A DNA stretch of 47,500 nt from Deinococcus grandis (GTDB taxonomy: Bacteria; Deinococcota; Deinococci; Deinococcales; Deinococcaceae): contig NZ_BCMS01000001.1 of NCBI RefSeq assembly GCF_001485435.1, forward strand, positions 1-47,500, read 5' to 3'. The notes under the pieces are model-generated. The model did not search any database and had not been told where the DNA came from. It saw only the letters and a program-made list of their open reading frames with translations. A program made the position numbers and the translations under genes. Below, one piece after another: positions 29,416 through 37,911 of this stretch (positions within the stretch are counted from its first letter, which is position 1; every line of letters starts with the position of its first letter).

Positions 29416-30666
29416 ATGACCAGCCCCCTGGCAGCCCTCAGCCCCGAGCAGCAGCGTGTGCAGGCGACCGTGCAGGCTCTGTGGCACCCGGACATCGCCC
29501 GCGACCCGTACCCGGCGTACGAGGCCGTCCGCGCACTCGACCCCCTGGGCGTGGTCAGCCCGGCCGGGTGGGGCGCGGCGTTCGCCACGTCGCACGCCCT
29601 GAACAGCGCGGTGCTGCGCTCCCCGGCGGCGCGCAGCGGGGCGCTCATCTCACAGGTCCCGGCCGACACGGCCAGCATCCGGCTGCTGCAACCCATGATG
29701 CTGTTCCACAACGGCCCGTCGCACGCGCGGCTGCGGGGCCTGGTGCAGGCCGCGTTCACGCCGCGCGTCGTGGCCGAGCAGCGCGACCTGATCCGCGCGC
29801 AGGTGCACGCCCTGCTGGACGCCCTGCCCACGGACCGGGAGGTGGATCTGGTGGCCGGGCTGGCCGCGCCGCTGCCCGCGCGCGTGATCATGCACATGCT
29901 GGGCCTGCGCGGCGAGGACGAGGCGAAATTCATCCGCTGGACCCAGAGCGTCGCCGACCTGCTCGCCGGGGAGACGAGCAGCCCCGAACTGATGGCCCGC
30001 CTGGAAGCGGACGCCACCGAGATGCGCGCGTACTTCCGCACGCTGGCGGACGACCTGCGCGCCCACCCGCAGCCGGGCCTCCTGAGCGCCCTGGCCGCCG
30101 CTGAGGACGGCGGGGAACGCCTCAGCAGCGACGAACTCCTCGCGAACGCCGTCCTGCTGCTCGCGGCGGGGCACGAGACGACCAGCAACCTGATCCCCGG
30201 CGCGCTGCTCGAACTGCACCGCCAGCCGGACGCCTGGGCGGCGCTGGTCGCCCGCCCGGACCACCCGAACGTCCCCGACGAACTCCTGCGCGTCGTGTCC
30301 CCCGTGCAGCTCGACGGGCGCACCCTGGAAGGCACCGTCACGCTCCCCACGAGCGGAGGCCAGACGGTCACGCTGAGCGCGGGCACACACGTGCAGACCA
30401 TGCTCGCCGCCGCGAATCGCGACCCCGACGTCTTCCCCCACCCCGACCGCATCGACTGGGACCGCCCGAACAGCGCCCGGCACCTCGCGTTCGCGGCGGG
30501 CGCGCACTACTGCCTGGGCGCGCCCCTCGCCCGCCTGGAAATCGCGGAGGTCTTCGCGGCCCTCGCCACCCGCTTCCCCGCCCTGCGCGTCACCGACCCG
30601 CAGCCCCCGTTCAAGGCGAACCTCGTCCTGCGCGGCCCGAAAGAACTGCGCGTGCAGCTGGGCTGA
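29416..30666 (+). CDS. cytochrome P450
   Basis: This 416-residue soluble bacterial P450 is a heme monooxygenase needing separate redox partners, none of which is nearby. The I-helix oxygen-binding motif is AAGHETTSN (about residue 250), the K-helix ExxR is ELLR, and the heme ligand is Cys366 in FAAGAHYCLGAPLARLE. The second residue of the heme motif is Ala where Gly is canonical (FGxGxHxC). The substrate cannot be read from sequence. CACCCT lies 5 nt before the ATG, a weak leaderless box. Confidence 0.93.
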   Translation: MTSPLAALSPEQQRVQATVQALWHPDIARDPYPAYEAVRALDPLGVVSPAGWGAAFATSHALNSAVLRSPAARSGALISQVPADTASIRLLQPMMLFHNGPSHARLRGLVQAAFTPRVVAEQRDLIRAQVHALLDALPTDREVDLVAGLAAPLPARVIMHMLGLRGEDEAKFIRWTQSVADLLAGETSSPELMARLEADATEMRAYFRTLADDLRAHPQPGLLSALAAAEDGGERLSSDELLANAVLLLAAGHETTSNLIPGALLELHRQPDAWAALVARPDHPNVPDELLRVVSPVQLDGRTLEGTVTLPTSGGQTVTLSAGTHVQTMLAAANRDPDVFPHPDRIDWDRPNSARHLAFAAGAHYCLGAPLARLEIAEVFAALATRFPALRVTDPQPPFKANLVLRGPKELRVQLG

Positions 30667-30675
30667 CGCGGTCCC

Positions 30676-31509
30676 TTACAGCGGCGCGAGGAACGCCCGC
30701 AGTTCCCGCAGGACCAGCCGGGGCTCATCAAAGTGCGGGTAGTGCCCGCTCCCGGCCGCCACCACGTGACGGCTGCGGGTGGAGGCGGCGGCCAGTTCCG
30801 CCTGCAGGGCCGCCCACCCGCGCGTGAATGCCCCGGCCTGCGTGGGCGTGAACGGGTCACGCTCGTCGAGGGTGAGGTACTCCGGGAGGAACGGCTGCCC
30901 GCGCGAGACGACCAGCAGCGGCAGCTCCGCCAGGGCCCCCACCACCTCGCGTTCCCCGGTGAACACCTGTGCGAAGTCCCAGCGTTCCGGGTGTCCCTCG
31001 CGGATCTCCTGCTCCAGTTCACGTTGCGCCGCCCGCTGGCCCGGCGTGCGGACCGCGTCCAGCCGCCGCGCCTGAGCGGGGTGGGAACTGTCGAGCAGGA
31101 CCAGTCCCGCCACCCGCGCCGGGTCGCGCCGCGCGAACTCGAACGCGACGAGCCCGCCCAGCGAGTGCCCCAGCAGCACGACCGGGCCGGACGCGCAGGT
31201 GCCGAGCACCGCCTCCAGTTCCGCCACGGCGTCGTCCAGACCCCGGGGGCCAGCCGGAGGCGCGCTGCTGCCCTGCCCCGCCCGGTCATAGGCGAGCACG
31301 CCGGTCAGGTCGTTCACGCCCGGCCCCAGGAAGACGGGCTCGCGCATCATGCCGGCCAGGTGGGGATCGTCCTGCGCCGTGAACCACGAGGAGGCGGGGA
31401 CGCCCATACCGCTCAGGAGCACCAGCGTGGGCCGCCCGGCAGCGCGCGTCGCCAGGGCGTGCGTCTGCACCGCTCCGGTCGGCGTGGAGATCACGTGGGT
31501 TCGGGTCAT
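30676..31509 (-). CDS. alpha/beta hydrolase
   Basis: The 277-residue protein has the alpha/beta-hydrolase fold with nucleophile Ser116 in LLGHSLGGLV, an oxyanion-type loop SGMGVPASS, the strand GVLAYDRAGQGSS, and a C-terminal catalytic histidine in AGSGHYPHFDEP. The substrate is unknown. It ends 10 nt from the convergent P450 stop codon. The start at 31509 follows TACGCT by 7 nt on the minus strand, which excludes an ATG further upstream. Confidence 0.88.
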   Translation of the reverse strand: MTRTHVISTPTGAVQTHALATRAAGRPTLVLLSGMGVPASSWFTAQDDPHLAGMMREPVFLGPGVNDLTGVLAYDRAGQGSSAPPAGPRGLDDAVAELEAVLGTCASGPVVLLGHSLGGLVAFEFARRDPARVAGLVLLDSSHPAQARRLDAVRTPGQRAAQRELEQEIREGHPERWDFAQVFTGEREVVGALAELPLLVVSRGQPFLPEYLTLDERDPFTPTQAGAFTRGWAALQAELAAASTRSRHVVAAGSGHYPHFDEPRLVLRELRAFLAPL

Positions 31510-31589
31510 GCGGCGCAGCGTACCCCCCACGGCTCGGGACTGAGCCATCCGGCGGATGTTCCCCTGACGGCGTGTCCGTACGCTGGGGC

Positions 31590-32438
31590 ATGACGGACGC
31601 AGGGAACGGCAGCGGTCAGGGCGGCGCGCACGCGGGTGTCAGCATGTACTACGCGCAGGACCGCGAGCATGACCGCCTGACGCGCGGGCTGGGCCTGATC
31701 GAGTTCACCCGGACCCTGGAACTGCTGAGCCTGCTGCTCCCCCCCTGCCCCGCCGTGATCGCGGACATCGGCGCGGGGACCGGCGTGTATGCGCGGGAAC
31801 TGCTGACTGCCGGGTACGAGGTGCACGCGCTGGACGCCACGCCGGGGCACGTGGCGCGCCTGCGGGTGGACCCCACCCTGGACCGCCTGAGGTCCGTGAC
31901 GCTGGGGGACGCCCGCACGCTGCCCTACGCGGACGGCAGTGTGGACGCGGCGCTGCTGCTGGGGCCGCTGTACCACCTGACCGACCCGCGCGACCGGGCC
32001 CGCGCGCTGGCGGAAGCGGCGCGCGTCCTGCGGCCCGGCGGGGTGGTGCTGGCCGCCGCGATCACCCGCGCCGCCGACATCGCCGGGGACTTCACGAAAG
32101 ACGAGGACGCGCTGGACGAGGCGTACGCCCGGCCCATCCGCGAGCACACCTACCGCACCGGCGTGCACCGCAACCCCGAACAGCGGCGCGGGCACTTCAC
32201 GGACGCGTACTTCCACCACCCCCACGAACTGGAAGGCGAACTGAGCGGCGCGGGCTTCCGGGACGTGAGCGTGTACGCCGTCGAGGGCCCGGCCGCGCTG
32301 CTGCGCGACCCGGACGCCGCCATGCGCGACCCGCAGCGGCGCGAGGGCATCCTGCGCGCCCTGCGCCTGACTGAACGCGACCCGGCGCTGCTGGGCATCA
32401 GCCCGCACCTGCTGGCGGCGGGTGTCAGGAGAGGCTGA
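31590..32438 (+). CDS. class I SAM-dependent methyltransferase
   Basis: The 282-residue protein has a Rossmann methyltransferase core with motif I VIADIGAGTGVYARELL (about residue 55), an acidic residue after the second strand (EVHALDATP), GDARTLPY at motif III and VLRPGGVVLAA. The substrate is unknown. TACGCT stands 5 nt before the ATG at 31590. Its 3' end overlaps the convergent gene at 32425 by 14 bp. Confidence 0.88.
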   Translation: MTDAGNGSGQGGAHAGVSMYYAQDREHDRLTRGLGLIEFTRTLELLSLLLPPCPAVIADIGAGTGVYARELLTAGYEVHALDATPGHVARLRVDPTLDRLRSVTLGDARTLPYADGSVDAALLLGPLYHLTDPRDRARALAEAARVLRPGGVVLAAAITRAADIAGDFTKDEDALDEAYARPIREHTYRTGVHRNPEQRRGHFTDAYFHHPHELEGELSGAGFRDVSVYAVEGPAALLRDPDAAMRDPQRREGILRALRLTERDPALLGISPHLLAAGVRRG

Positions 32439-32967
32439 CCGGTTCGATCCAGAACACGCCACCCAGCCCGGTGCGGGACGCGAGGTGCATGGTGCTGCCG
32501 TCCACGTGCAGTCGCGCGGGCAGCTCCGGGCCGGGCGCGTAGGCGCTGAGCAGCCCGTAGTGCTGTTCGCGGGCGCTGAATTCGAAGCCGATGACGGGCA
32601 GCCCCGCGCTGAACAGGCGGTCCAGGTGCGCGGTCAGGGGGTCGCGCAGGTGCAGGCCCCAGCGTCCACGGGCGCGCAGGGGCAGGTTCCGGTCGTTCAG
32701 GGAGGTGTTCAGGCCGCTCAGCCACGCCCACGGCCAGGTGGCGCGCGGTCCCTGCGGGAGCGGCAGGCGGAACGCGCCCTGCGCGGCGGCGAGCTGCTCA
32801 GCCAGGGCGTCCCGGTCGGGCAGGGGCACGCCCAGGGGCGCGGCGTGGTGGCGCAGCAGGCACGCGGCACTCAGGGCGCCGCAGCCGACCAGTCCGCCGC
32901 GCCACACGGCCTGATTCCCGTCCCGCTGCGGGAGGGGACCGGGGAACGCGCGCCAGTCGGGGGGCAT
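32425..32967 (-). CDS. hypothetical protein
   Basis: I do not recognise this 180-residue protein. It has no signal peptide. An N-terminal patch GGLVGCGALSAACLLRHHAA has two cysteines, the middle is rich in Trp, Leu and Pro (ATWPWAWLSGLNTSLN), and the C terminus is strand-rich. TACCCT lies 6 nt before the ATG on the minus strand, and codon use matches its neighbours, so it is probably real. Its 3' end overlaps the convergent methyltransferase. Confidence 0.72.
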   Translation of the reverse strand: MPPDWRAFPGPLPQRDGNQAVWRGGLVGCGALSAACLLRHHAAPLGVPLPDRDALAEQLAAAQGAFRLPLPQGPRATWPWAWLSGLNTSLNDRNLPLRARGRWGLHLRDPLTAHLDRLFSAGLPVIGFEFSAREQHYGLLSAYAPGPELPARLHVDGSTMHLASRTGLGGVFWIEPVSLS

Positions 32968-33028
32968 GGGGTCAGGGTAGCGGGTGGGCAGGCCAGTTGG
33001 CGCAGGTGAAGTCTTGAGGCTCGTGTCA

Positions 33029-33160
33029 TACGGACTCCGGTTGAAAGGTTTGCAAAATCTTTCAACCCGAGCGGAGCGAGCAGGAGCGAAACGGGTTCCG
33101 GGCGTGGAGTTGGCAACCCGGTGTGGTTCCGGGTTGTGAACGAAACAGACGGAATCCGTG
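33029..33160 (-). repeat. structured intergenic repeat, copy 6 (reverse)
   Basis: This copy is in reverse orientation with both ends intact, ATACGGACTCCGG and CAGACGGAATCCGTG. Stem A is CAACCCGG/CCGGGTTG with loop AACCACA, and stem B is GGTTGAAAG/CTTTCAACC. It shares stem A with copy 1 and stem B with copies 2 and 7, a mosaic. It lies between divergent genes. Confidence 0.9.
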
Positions 33161-33173
33161 TCACGCTGGGCGG

Positions 33174-33857
33174 ATGACCACCGAACCGCTGAAGCCGCAT
33201 TCCCGGGAGTGGTACGCGCGTCTGGCGCGGGAGCTGGGCGGGTACCGTCACCCGTGGGCGCGGGTGCTGGAAGGCCCGGACCCGGAGTTGACCTTCGACG
33301 CGCTGCTCATGGAACGGCTGGGGCCGGGTGTGCGGGTGCCAGCGGTCAGGGTACTGGAGGCCGGGTGCGGGCACGGACCGGACGCGGCGCGATTCGCGTC
33401 AAGGGTGGGGCGCTGGGCGGCGTTCGACGCGGTGCCGGAACTGGTGGCGCAGGCCCGCGGGAACGCCCCGCACGCGGACGTTCACGAGTGGACCGCGAAG
33501 GGCGAGGTGCCCTCCGGACTGCGTGGTCCGTTCGACCTGATCGTGTCGCGCCGGGGGCCGACGTCGGTGATCCTGCGCCTGCCGGAACTCGCGGCGCCGG
33601 GCGCGGAGTTCCTGTACGTCGGGCCGCGCCTGGACGTCCCGCAGGTACCCGATCGGCTGGCGGCGGTGGGCTGGGAGGTGCGGGGCGAGTGGCGGGTCAG
33701 CGTGCGGGCGCGCGTGCCCACGCGGCAGGACTGGGTGACGCGCTGCGAGTGGATGACCGAGCCGGAGCGGGTGCCCGAATGGGACGCGCACGCCGGGCCG
33801 GACGGCCTCCCCTACCGCGAGGAACGCTACGTGGTGCTGGCCTCAAAGCGGTCATAG
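33174..33857 (+). CDS. class I SAM-dependent methyltransferase
   Basis: The 227-residue protein has SAM motif I VLEAGCGHGPDAARFA (about residue 63) and the following acidic strand end WAAFDAVPE, then FDLIVSRRGPTSVI. The first 50 residues form a helical cap (SREWYARLARELGGYRHPWA). The substrate is unknown. CACGCT stands 6 nt before the ATG. Its last 31 bp overlap the convergent truA gene. Confidence 0.87.
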   Translation: MTTEPLKPHSREWYARLARELGGYRHPWARVLEGPDPELTFDALLMERLGPGVRVPAVRVLEAGCGHGPDAARFASRVGRWAAFDAVPELVAQARGNAPHADVHEWTAKGEVPSGLRGPFDLIVSRRGPTSVILRLPELAAPGAEFLYVGPRLDVPQVPDRLAAVGWEVRGEWRVSVRARVPTRQDWVTRCEWMTEPERVPEWDAHAGPDGLPYREERYVVLASKRS

Positions 33858-34633
33858 CGCGCCCCAGTGAAGGACAGCCCGTGCGCGGGGACGTTCGCGC
33901 CCGCCTGGGACCGCTGCCGCGAGTGCAGGATCTCGGCGGCCTGATCGGGACTCAGGCGGCCCTGTCCGGCCAGCAGCAGGGTGCCGACCAGTCCGCGCAC
34001 CATGTGCCGCAGGAAGCTCTCGCCGTGCACGTGGATCTCCCAGATCAAGGGGCCGGGCTGCACGCACAGCACTCGCAGTTCGCGCACCGTCTGGCGGTCC
34101 TCCTGCGTGGCGAACGCGGCGAAGTCGTGCGTGCCGGTCAGCGCGGCGGCGGCGGCGTTCATGGCGGCCGCGTCCAGCGGGTGGGGGACGTGCAGGGCGC
34201 GCCCGTGCCACAGCGGGTGCCGTTGCGGGTGGGCCAGCAGGCGGTACACGTACTGCCGTTCGGTGCAGGAGAAGCGCGCGTGGAACCCGGCGGGTGCCTC
34301 GGCGGCGTGCAGGACGGCCACCGTGGGGGGCAGGTGAGCGTTCAGCGCGCGGGCGAGTTTCGCGGTGGGCACCCGGAAGGTGTCGGGGACGTCCACGTGG
34401 GCGGGCATGGCCTCGGCGTGCACCCCGGCGTCGGTGCGGCCTGCCGCGACCGGGCGGAACGCCGCCGCGCCCAGCGCCGCGAACGCGGCGTGGAGGGTGT
34501 CCTGCACGCTCGGCACGCCCGGCTGGGACTGCCACCCGGCGAAGGGCGCGCCGTCCCACGCGGCGGTCAGGTGGAGGCGGCGGTGCCCGGCGGGCGGCTG
34601 GTAGTCCGGTCGCGGGTCGGCAGGCTCGGTCAT
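33827..34633 (-). CDS. truA: tRNA pseudouridine(38-40) synthase
   Basis: TruA isomerises uridines 38-40 in the anticodon stem of tRNAs. The 268-residue protein has catalytic Asp68 in AAGRTDAGVHAEAM, the N-terminal block WDGAPFAGWQSQPGVPSVQD, and FHARFSCTERQYVYRL. Length fits the family. The start at 34633 is used because TACCCT lies 8 nt upstream on the minus strand. The 3' end overlaps the convergent methyltransferase by 31 bp. Confidence 0.95.
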   Translation of the reverse strand: MTEPADPRPDYQPPAGHRRLHLTAAWDGAPFAGWQSQPGVPSVQDTLHAAFAALGAAAFRPVAAGRTDAGVHAEAMPAHVDVPDTFRVPTAKLARALNAHLPPTVAVLHAAEAPAGFHARFSCTERQYVYRLLAHPQRHPLWHGRALHVPHPLDAAAMNAAAAALTGTHDFAAFATQEDRQTVRELRVLCVQPGPLIWEIHVHGESFLRHMVRGLVGTLLLAGQGRLSPDQAAEILHSRQRSQAGANVPAHGLSFTGARYDRFEASTT

Positions 34634-34699
34634 GCCCCCACAGGGTAGCGCAGGCTTTCTCACGGCCCGGGCGGGGGCGGGCGGGTATGCTGCGCGGCA

Positions 34700-35740
34700 A
34701 TGGGCGTGCGGATGCGGGGCGGGGCGAGCTGGGGCCGGGCGGCGCTGCTGGGCGCGGTGCTGACGGCAGGACTGACGGGCGTGGCGGGCGCCGGGTCGTA
34801 CCGCGTGAAGGCCGGGGACACCCTGAGCGGGATCGCCGTGCGGACGGGGGTCAGCGTGGCGGCCCTGCGGGCCGCGAATCCACGCCTGAAGTCCTCGGAC
34901 GCCGTGCAGGCCGGGTGGGTGCTGACGGTCCCCACCTCCTCTGCCCCCCGTGCCGCTGCTGCGCCCGTGAAGGCCGGGACGTACACCGTGCGGGCCGGGG
35001 ACACCCTGAGCGGGATCGCCGTGCGGACGGGGGTCAGCGTGGCGAGCCTGCGGGCCGCGAATCCACGCCTGAAGACCGCGGACGCCGTGCAGGCCGGGTG
35101 GGTGCTGACGGTGCCCATCTCCTCCGCCCCGCGGGCCGCTGCGCCCGTGAAGGCGGGCACGTACACCGTCCGGGACGGCGAGAACCTCACGGTGATCGCG
35201 CGCCGTTTCGGGCTGAGCGTCACGCAGCTCGTGAACGCCAACCCGCAGTACCGGGGCGGGAAGGCCATGTGGGCCGGGGCGAAACTGATCATTCCGCCGC
35301 GCACCGCGACGGCCTCGCGCGCGGTGACCGTCCGGGTGACCGGCAGCCGACCGGGCCGCTGGGCGTGGCCGCTGCCCGGCTACCACGCGATCAGCAGCGA
35401 TTACGGCGAGCGCGTGCTGGACGAGGGTCCCGAGATGCACTACGGGGTGGATATCGTCGCGCCGCACGGCACGCCGGTCCGCGCGGCGCGTTCGGGCCGG
35501 GTGCTGGAATCCCGCGCGGACTTCGAGCGGGGCTGGGGCTGGACGGTCGTGCTGGAACACCCGGACGGCTGGATCACCCGGTACGCGCACCTGAGCGCCA
35601 CGCTCGTGAAACCCGGGGAGCTGGTCGTGCAGGGGCAGCCGGTCGGGCGGGTGGGGAACACGGGCCGCAGCACGGGCACGCACCTGCACTTCGGCACGTA
35701 CCTCCGCTGGGATCCGCGCGACCCGCTGAGCCTGTACTGA
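34700..35740 (+). CDS. secreted LysM-LysM-LysM-M23 metallopeptidase
   Basis: The 346-residue protein has a signal peptide (to about residue 31, GVAGAG) and three LysM peptidoglycan-binding modules (about residues 33-77, 94-137 and 153-197). A C-terminal M23 (LytM-type) endopeptidase domain has zinc-site blocks HYGVDIVAPHG and THLHFG. It probably cleaves or remodels peptidoglycan cross-links, or activates amidases, at division. The first two LysM modules are almost identical at DNA level and the third is diverged. TATGCT stands 8 nt before the ATG. It heads a probable three-gene unit to 36442. Confidence 0.93.
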   Translation: MGVRMRGGASWGRAALLGAVLTAGLTGVAGAGSYRVKAGDTLSGIAVRTGVSVAALRAANPRLKSSDAVQAGWVLTVPTSSAPRAAAAPVKAGTYTVRAGDTLSGIAVRTGVSVASLRAANPRLKTADAVQAGWVLTVPISSAPRAAAPVKAGTYTVRDGENLTVIARRFGLSVTQLVNANPQYRGGKAMWAGAKLIIPPRTATASRAVTVRVTGSRPGRWAWPLPGYHAISSDYGERVLDEGPEMHYGVDIVAPHGTPVRAARSGRVLESRADFERGWGWTVVLEHPDGWITRYAHLSATLVKPGELVVQGQPVGRVGNTGRSTGTHLHFGTYLRWDPRDPLSLY

Positions 35741-35756
35741 TGCCCGGGCAGACCTG

Positions 35757-35984
35757 ATGCAGGTGCAGTACGCCGAGGGGAAGGGGGAGGCGGCCCGCGC
35801 GGCCCTGCACGCCTTCCTGAACGCCCTGCCCGAGTACCCGGGATTCCTGGGGGCGGAGCTGCTTCTCTCCCCCGCCCAGCTGGAGTTGACGCTGGTGGCG
35901 AGCCGCTGGGCGGACGAGGTGCCGCCCGTGCCGCTGCCCGACGGCGTGCGCGCCTGGGTGTTCCAGGTGCAGGCGAGCCGGTAG
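35757..35984 (+). CDS. small hypothetical protein (ABM-like?)
   Basis: The 75-residue protein has a helix-strand pattern (AALHAFLNALPEYPGFLGAE and ELTLVASRW) that recalls dimeric alpha-beta barrel (antibiotic biosynthesis monooxygenase-like) proteins, a weak resemblance only. It starts 16 nt after the peptidase stop and ends 5 nt before the next gene, so it is likely part of the same transcript. No separate promoter box is seen. Confidence 0.6.
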   Translation: MQVQYAEGKGEAARAALHAFLNALPEYPGFLGAELLLSPAQLELTLVASRWADEVPPVPLPDGVRAWVFQVQASR

Positions 35985-35989
35985 CGGAC

Positions 35990-36442
35990 GTGCCGTCCCG
36001 TTCGTTCGAGCTGAGTGTGGACCTGCCCGTGCCGGGGGCGGAGGTGCTGGCGTTCCTGCTGGATCTGCGGCGGCATGTGGGGCTGCACGCGCTGATGGTG
36101 TCGGCGCAGCCGGTGGGGTCGGGCGTGGACGGGCGGGGCCGCCCGTGGACGGACTGGGTGGTCACGGACACGCTGCCGCTGGGGCCGTGGCGCGTGCCGC
36201 TGCGGTATCCGGCGCGCCTGACGGCAGGGAACGGGAAGGTGTGGTCGGAGGTGCGCGCGGCGCTGGGCACGCGCCTGACCGTGCACTGGCAGGTGGCGGA
36301 CCGGCCGGGCGGCGGGTCGCGGTTGACCGAGGTGACGACCGTGACCGCGCCCCGGGTGACGCTGGGGTTCGCGGTGGGGCAGGCGCGCGCGGCGCACGAG
36401 GCGACGTTCGCGCGCCTGCCGGGCGTCCTGGCCGCGCCGTGA
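35990..36442 (+). CDS. SRPBCC (START-like) domain protein
   Basis: The 150-residue protein shows the polyketide-cyclase/SRPBCC pattern: an initial strand FELSVDLPVPGAEVLAFLLD, a central set of strands, and a long C-terminal helix (LGFAVGQARAAHEATFARLP). Such domains form a hydrophobic ligand cavity; the ligand is unknown. The start is a GTG at 35990, 5 nt past the previous stop. Its stop codon abuts the stop codon of convergent surE with no space. Confidence 0.75.
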   Translation: MPSRSFELSVDLPVPGAEVLAFLLDLRRHVGLHALMVSAQPVGSGVDGRGRPWTDWVVTDTLPLGPWRVPLRYPARLTAGNGKVWSEVRAALGTRLTVHWQVADRPGGGSRLTEVTTVTAPRVTLGFAVGQARAAHEATFARLPGVLAAP

Positions 36443-37216
36443 TTACAGGCCGGGCAGCGCCGCTTCCAGGTCGGTCATCAGGTCGCGGGCGGTCAGGTCG
36501 ATGCGGACGGGCGTGACGCTGATCAGGCCGGCCTCGACGGCGCCGTAGTCGGTGGCGGGGTCGTGCGCGTCGGGGGCGGTGCTCGTGCCGGACACCCAGT
36601 GGTACTCGCGGCCTTCGGGGTCGTGGCGGGTGATCAGGCGGTCCTCCCAGCGGTGCTCGCCGACGCGGGTGACGCGCACGCCCGTGGGGGTGTGGGCGGG
36701 GAAGTTGACGTTCAGCAGCGTGCGTGGGGGCAGGCCGCGTGCCAGGACGGTCCGGGCGAGGCGGGCGGCGTACGCGGCGCCGGGCGCGAAGTCGTACTCC
36801 CCGGCGGGCGTGGCGCGCTGACTGAAGGCGATGGCGGGCACGCCGAAGCTCATACCTTCGATGGCGGCGGCGACGGTGCCGCTGTGGGTCAGGTCGTCGC
36901 CGAGGTTCGGGCCGAGGTTGATGCCGCTGACGACCAGGTCGGGCTTCCCGGTCAGGTGGAGGCCCAGCACGACGCAGTCGGCGGGCGTGCCGTCCACGCG
37001 GTAGGCGGGGATGTCGCCGAAGCCCGCGCTGGCGGTGTGCTTGAAGCGCAGTGGGCGGCGGATGGTGATGCCGTGCCCGACGGCGCTCTGCTCCACGTCG
37101 GGGGCGCTGACGATCACGTCCGCGAAGGTGCTCATGGCCTGCGCGAGGGCCTTGATGCCGGGGCTGAAGATGCCGTCGTCGTTCGCGACGAGCACGCGGG
37201 GGCGCTGCGGAGTCAT
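36443..37216 (-). CDS. surE: 5'/3'-nucleotidase SurE
   Basis: SurE is a metal-dependent nucleoside monophosphatase and exopolyphosphatase linked to stationary-phase survival. The 257-residue protein has Asp13-Asp14 in VANDDGIFSPG, SAPDVEQSAVGHGIT and the asparagine-bearing SGINLGPNLGDD, the metal-site residues of the family. The start at 37216 follows TACCCT by 7 nt on the minus strand. It is convergent, stop to stop, with the SRPBCC gene. Confidence 0.95.
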   Translation of the reverse strand: MTPQRPRVLVANDDGIFSPGIKALAQAMSTFADVIVSAPDVEQSAVGHGITIRRPLRFKHTASAGFGDIPAYRVDGTPADCVVLGLHLTGKPDLVVSGINLGPNLGDDLTHSGTVAAAIEGMSFGVPAIAFSQRATPAGEYDFAPGAAYAARLARTVLARGLPPRTLLNVNFPAHTPTGVRVTRVGEHRWEDRLITRHDPEGREYHWVSGTSTAPDAHDPATDYGAVEAGLISVTPVRIDLTARDLMTDLEAALPGL

Positions 37217-37290
37217 GCGGGTCAGGGTAGCGCGCACCCGGTCAGGGGGATGTGTCGCGCGGGTGGTCCGGTGTGGGCGTACCCTGGTGT

Positions 37291-37701
37291 ATGGGTCACC
37301 TGCGGGTGTGGGCGCTGATCGGGCTGGGGTCGCTGGCGGTGGCGGGGGATTTCCCGGCCCTGACGCATGTGCAGCAGGTGCGCGCCGCGGATGGGCGGCC
37401 GGTGACGGTGCAGCGCGTGGCGTGTCTCGCGCCGGACCGGCCGGAACTCGCGGCGGCGCTGACGCTGGAGGAGGCGGGGCCGCTGCGGTGGCAGGTCACG
37501 CAGCTCGCCACGAACGAGGCGGGCGCGGCGGTGCTGGAGGCCGGGCGCACGCTGCCGCAGATCGCGCCGCACTACCGGCGGTACGTGGCGCAGGGACAGC
37601 CGGTGGGCCGCGTGACGTTCGCGGCGCTGCTGGGCACCTGGAAGCTGTTCGGGTTGAAGTTCAGCTGGGAGAACGTCACGTACCGCTGCGCGCTGTCCTG
37701 A
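37291..37701 (+). CDS. secreted hypothetical protein
   Basis: The 136-residue protein begins with a short signal peptide (LRVWALIGLGSLAVAG) and has two cysteines, near residue 50 and near the C terminus (YRCALS), that might form a disulfide. No family is recognised. TACCCT stands 5 nt before the ATG at 37291. The last base of its stop codon is the first base of repeat copy 7. Confidence 0.7.
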   Translation: MGHLRVWALIGLGSLAVAGDFPALTHVQQVRAADGRPVTVQRVACLAPDRPELAAALTLEEAGPLRWQVTQLATNEAGAAVLEAGRTLPQIAPHYRRYVAQGQPVGRVTFAALLGTWKLFGLKFSWENVTYRCALS

Positions 37702-37835
37702 TACGGATTCCGTCTGTTTCGTTCACAGATCGGAAGATCACCGATCTGCCAACTCCACGTCCGGAATCCGCTTCACTCCTTCTCGCGTCCGCTCGGGTTG
37801 AAAGATTGTGCAAACCTTTCAACCGGAGTCCGTAT
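37701..37835 (+). repeat. structured intergenic repeat, copy 7 (forward)
   Basis: This complete copy begins ATACGGATTCCGTCTG and ends ACCGGAGTCCGTAT. Stem A is CAGATCGG/CCGATCTG with loop AAGATCA, and stem B is GGTTGAAAG/CTTTCAACC. The right end again creates GGAG-5 nt-ATG (ATG at 37834), here opening a 25-codon reading frame that stops on the next gene's start codon. Confidence 0.92.
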
Positions 37836-37911
37836 GACCCGGCCACGGGAGGTTCGGGGCGTGGCCGGGCGGGTACCCGCCGGTGGCGGGGGCGCTAGCA
37901 TGTGGGCATGA
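37834..37911 (+). other. 25-codon open frame starting in repeat copy 7
   Basis: The repeat's right end gives GGAG, a 5-nt spacer and ATG at 37834. The frame runs 25 codons and its TGA (37909-37911) overlaps the thioesterase ATG (37908-37910) as ATGA. This layout would allow translational coupling from a longer transcript. It has no similarity I recognise and may be chance. Confidence 0.3.

Noticed and set aside
34806..35150. Regular direct repeats that could suggest a repeat array
   Set aside because: They are in-frame LysM modules of a peptidase gene, not CRISPR or intergenic repeats.
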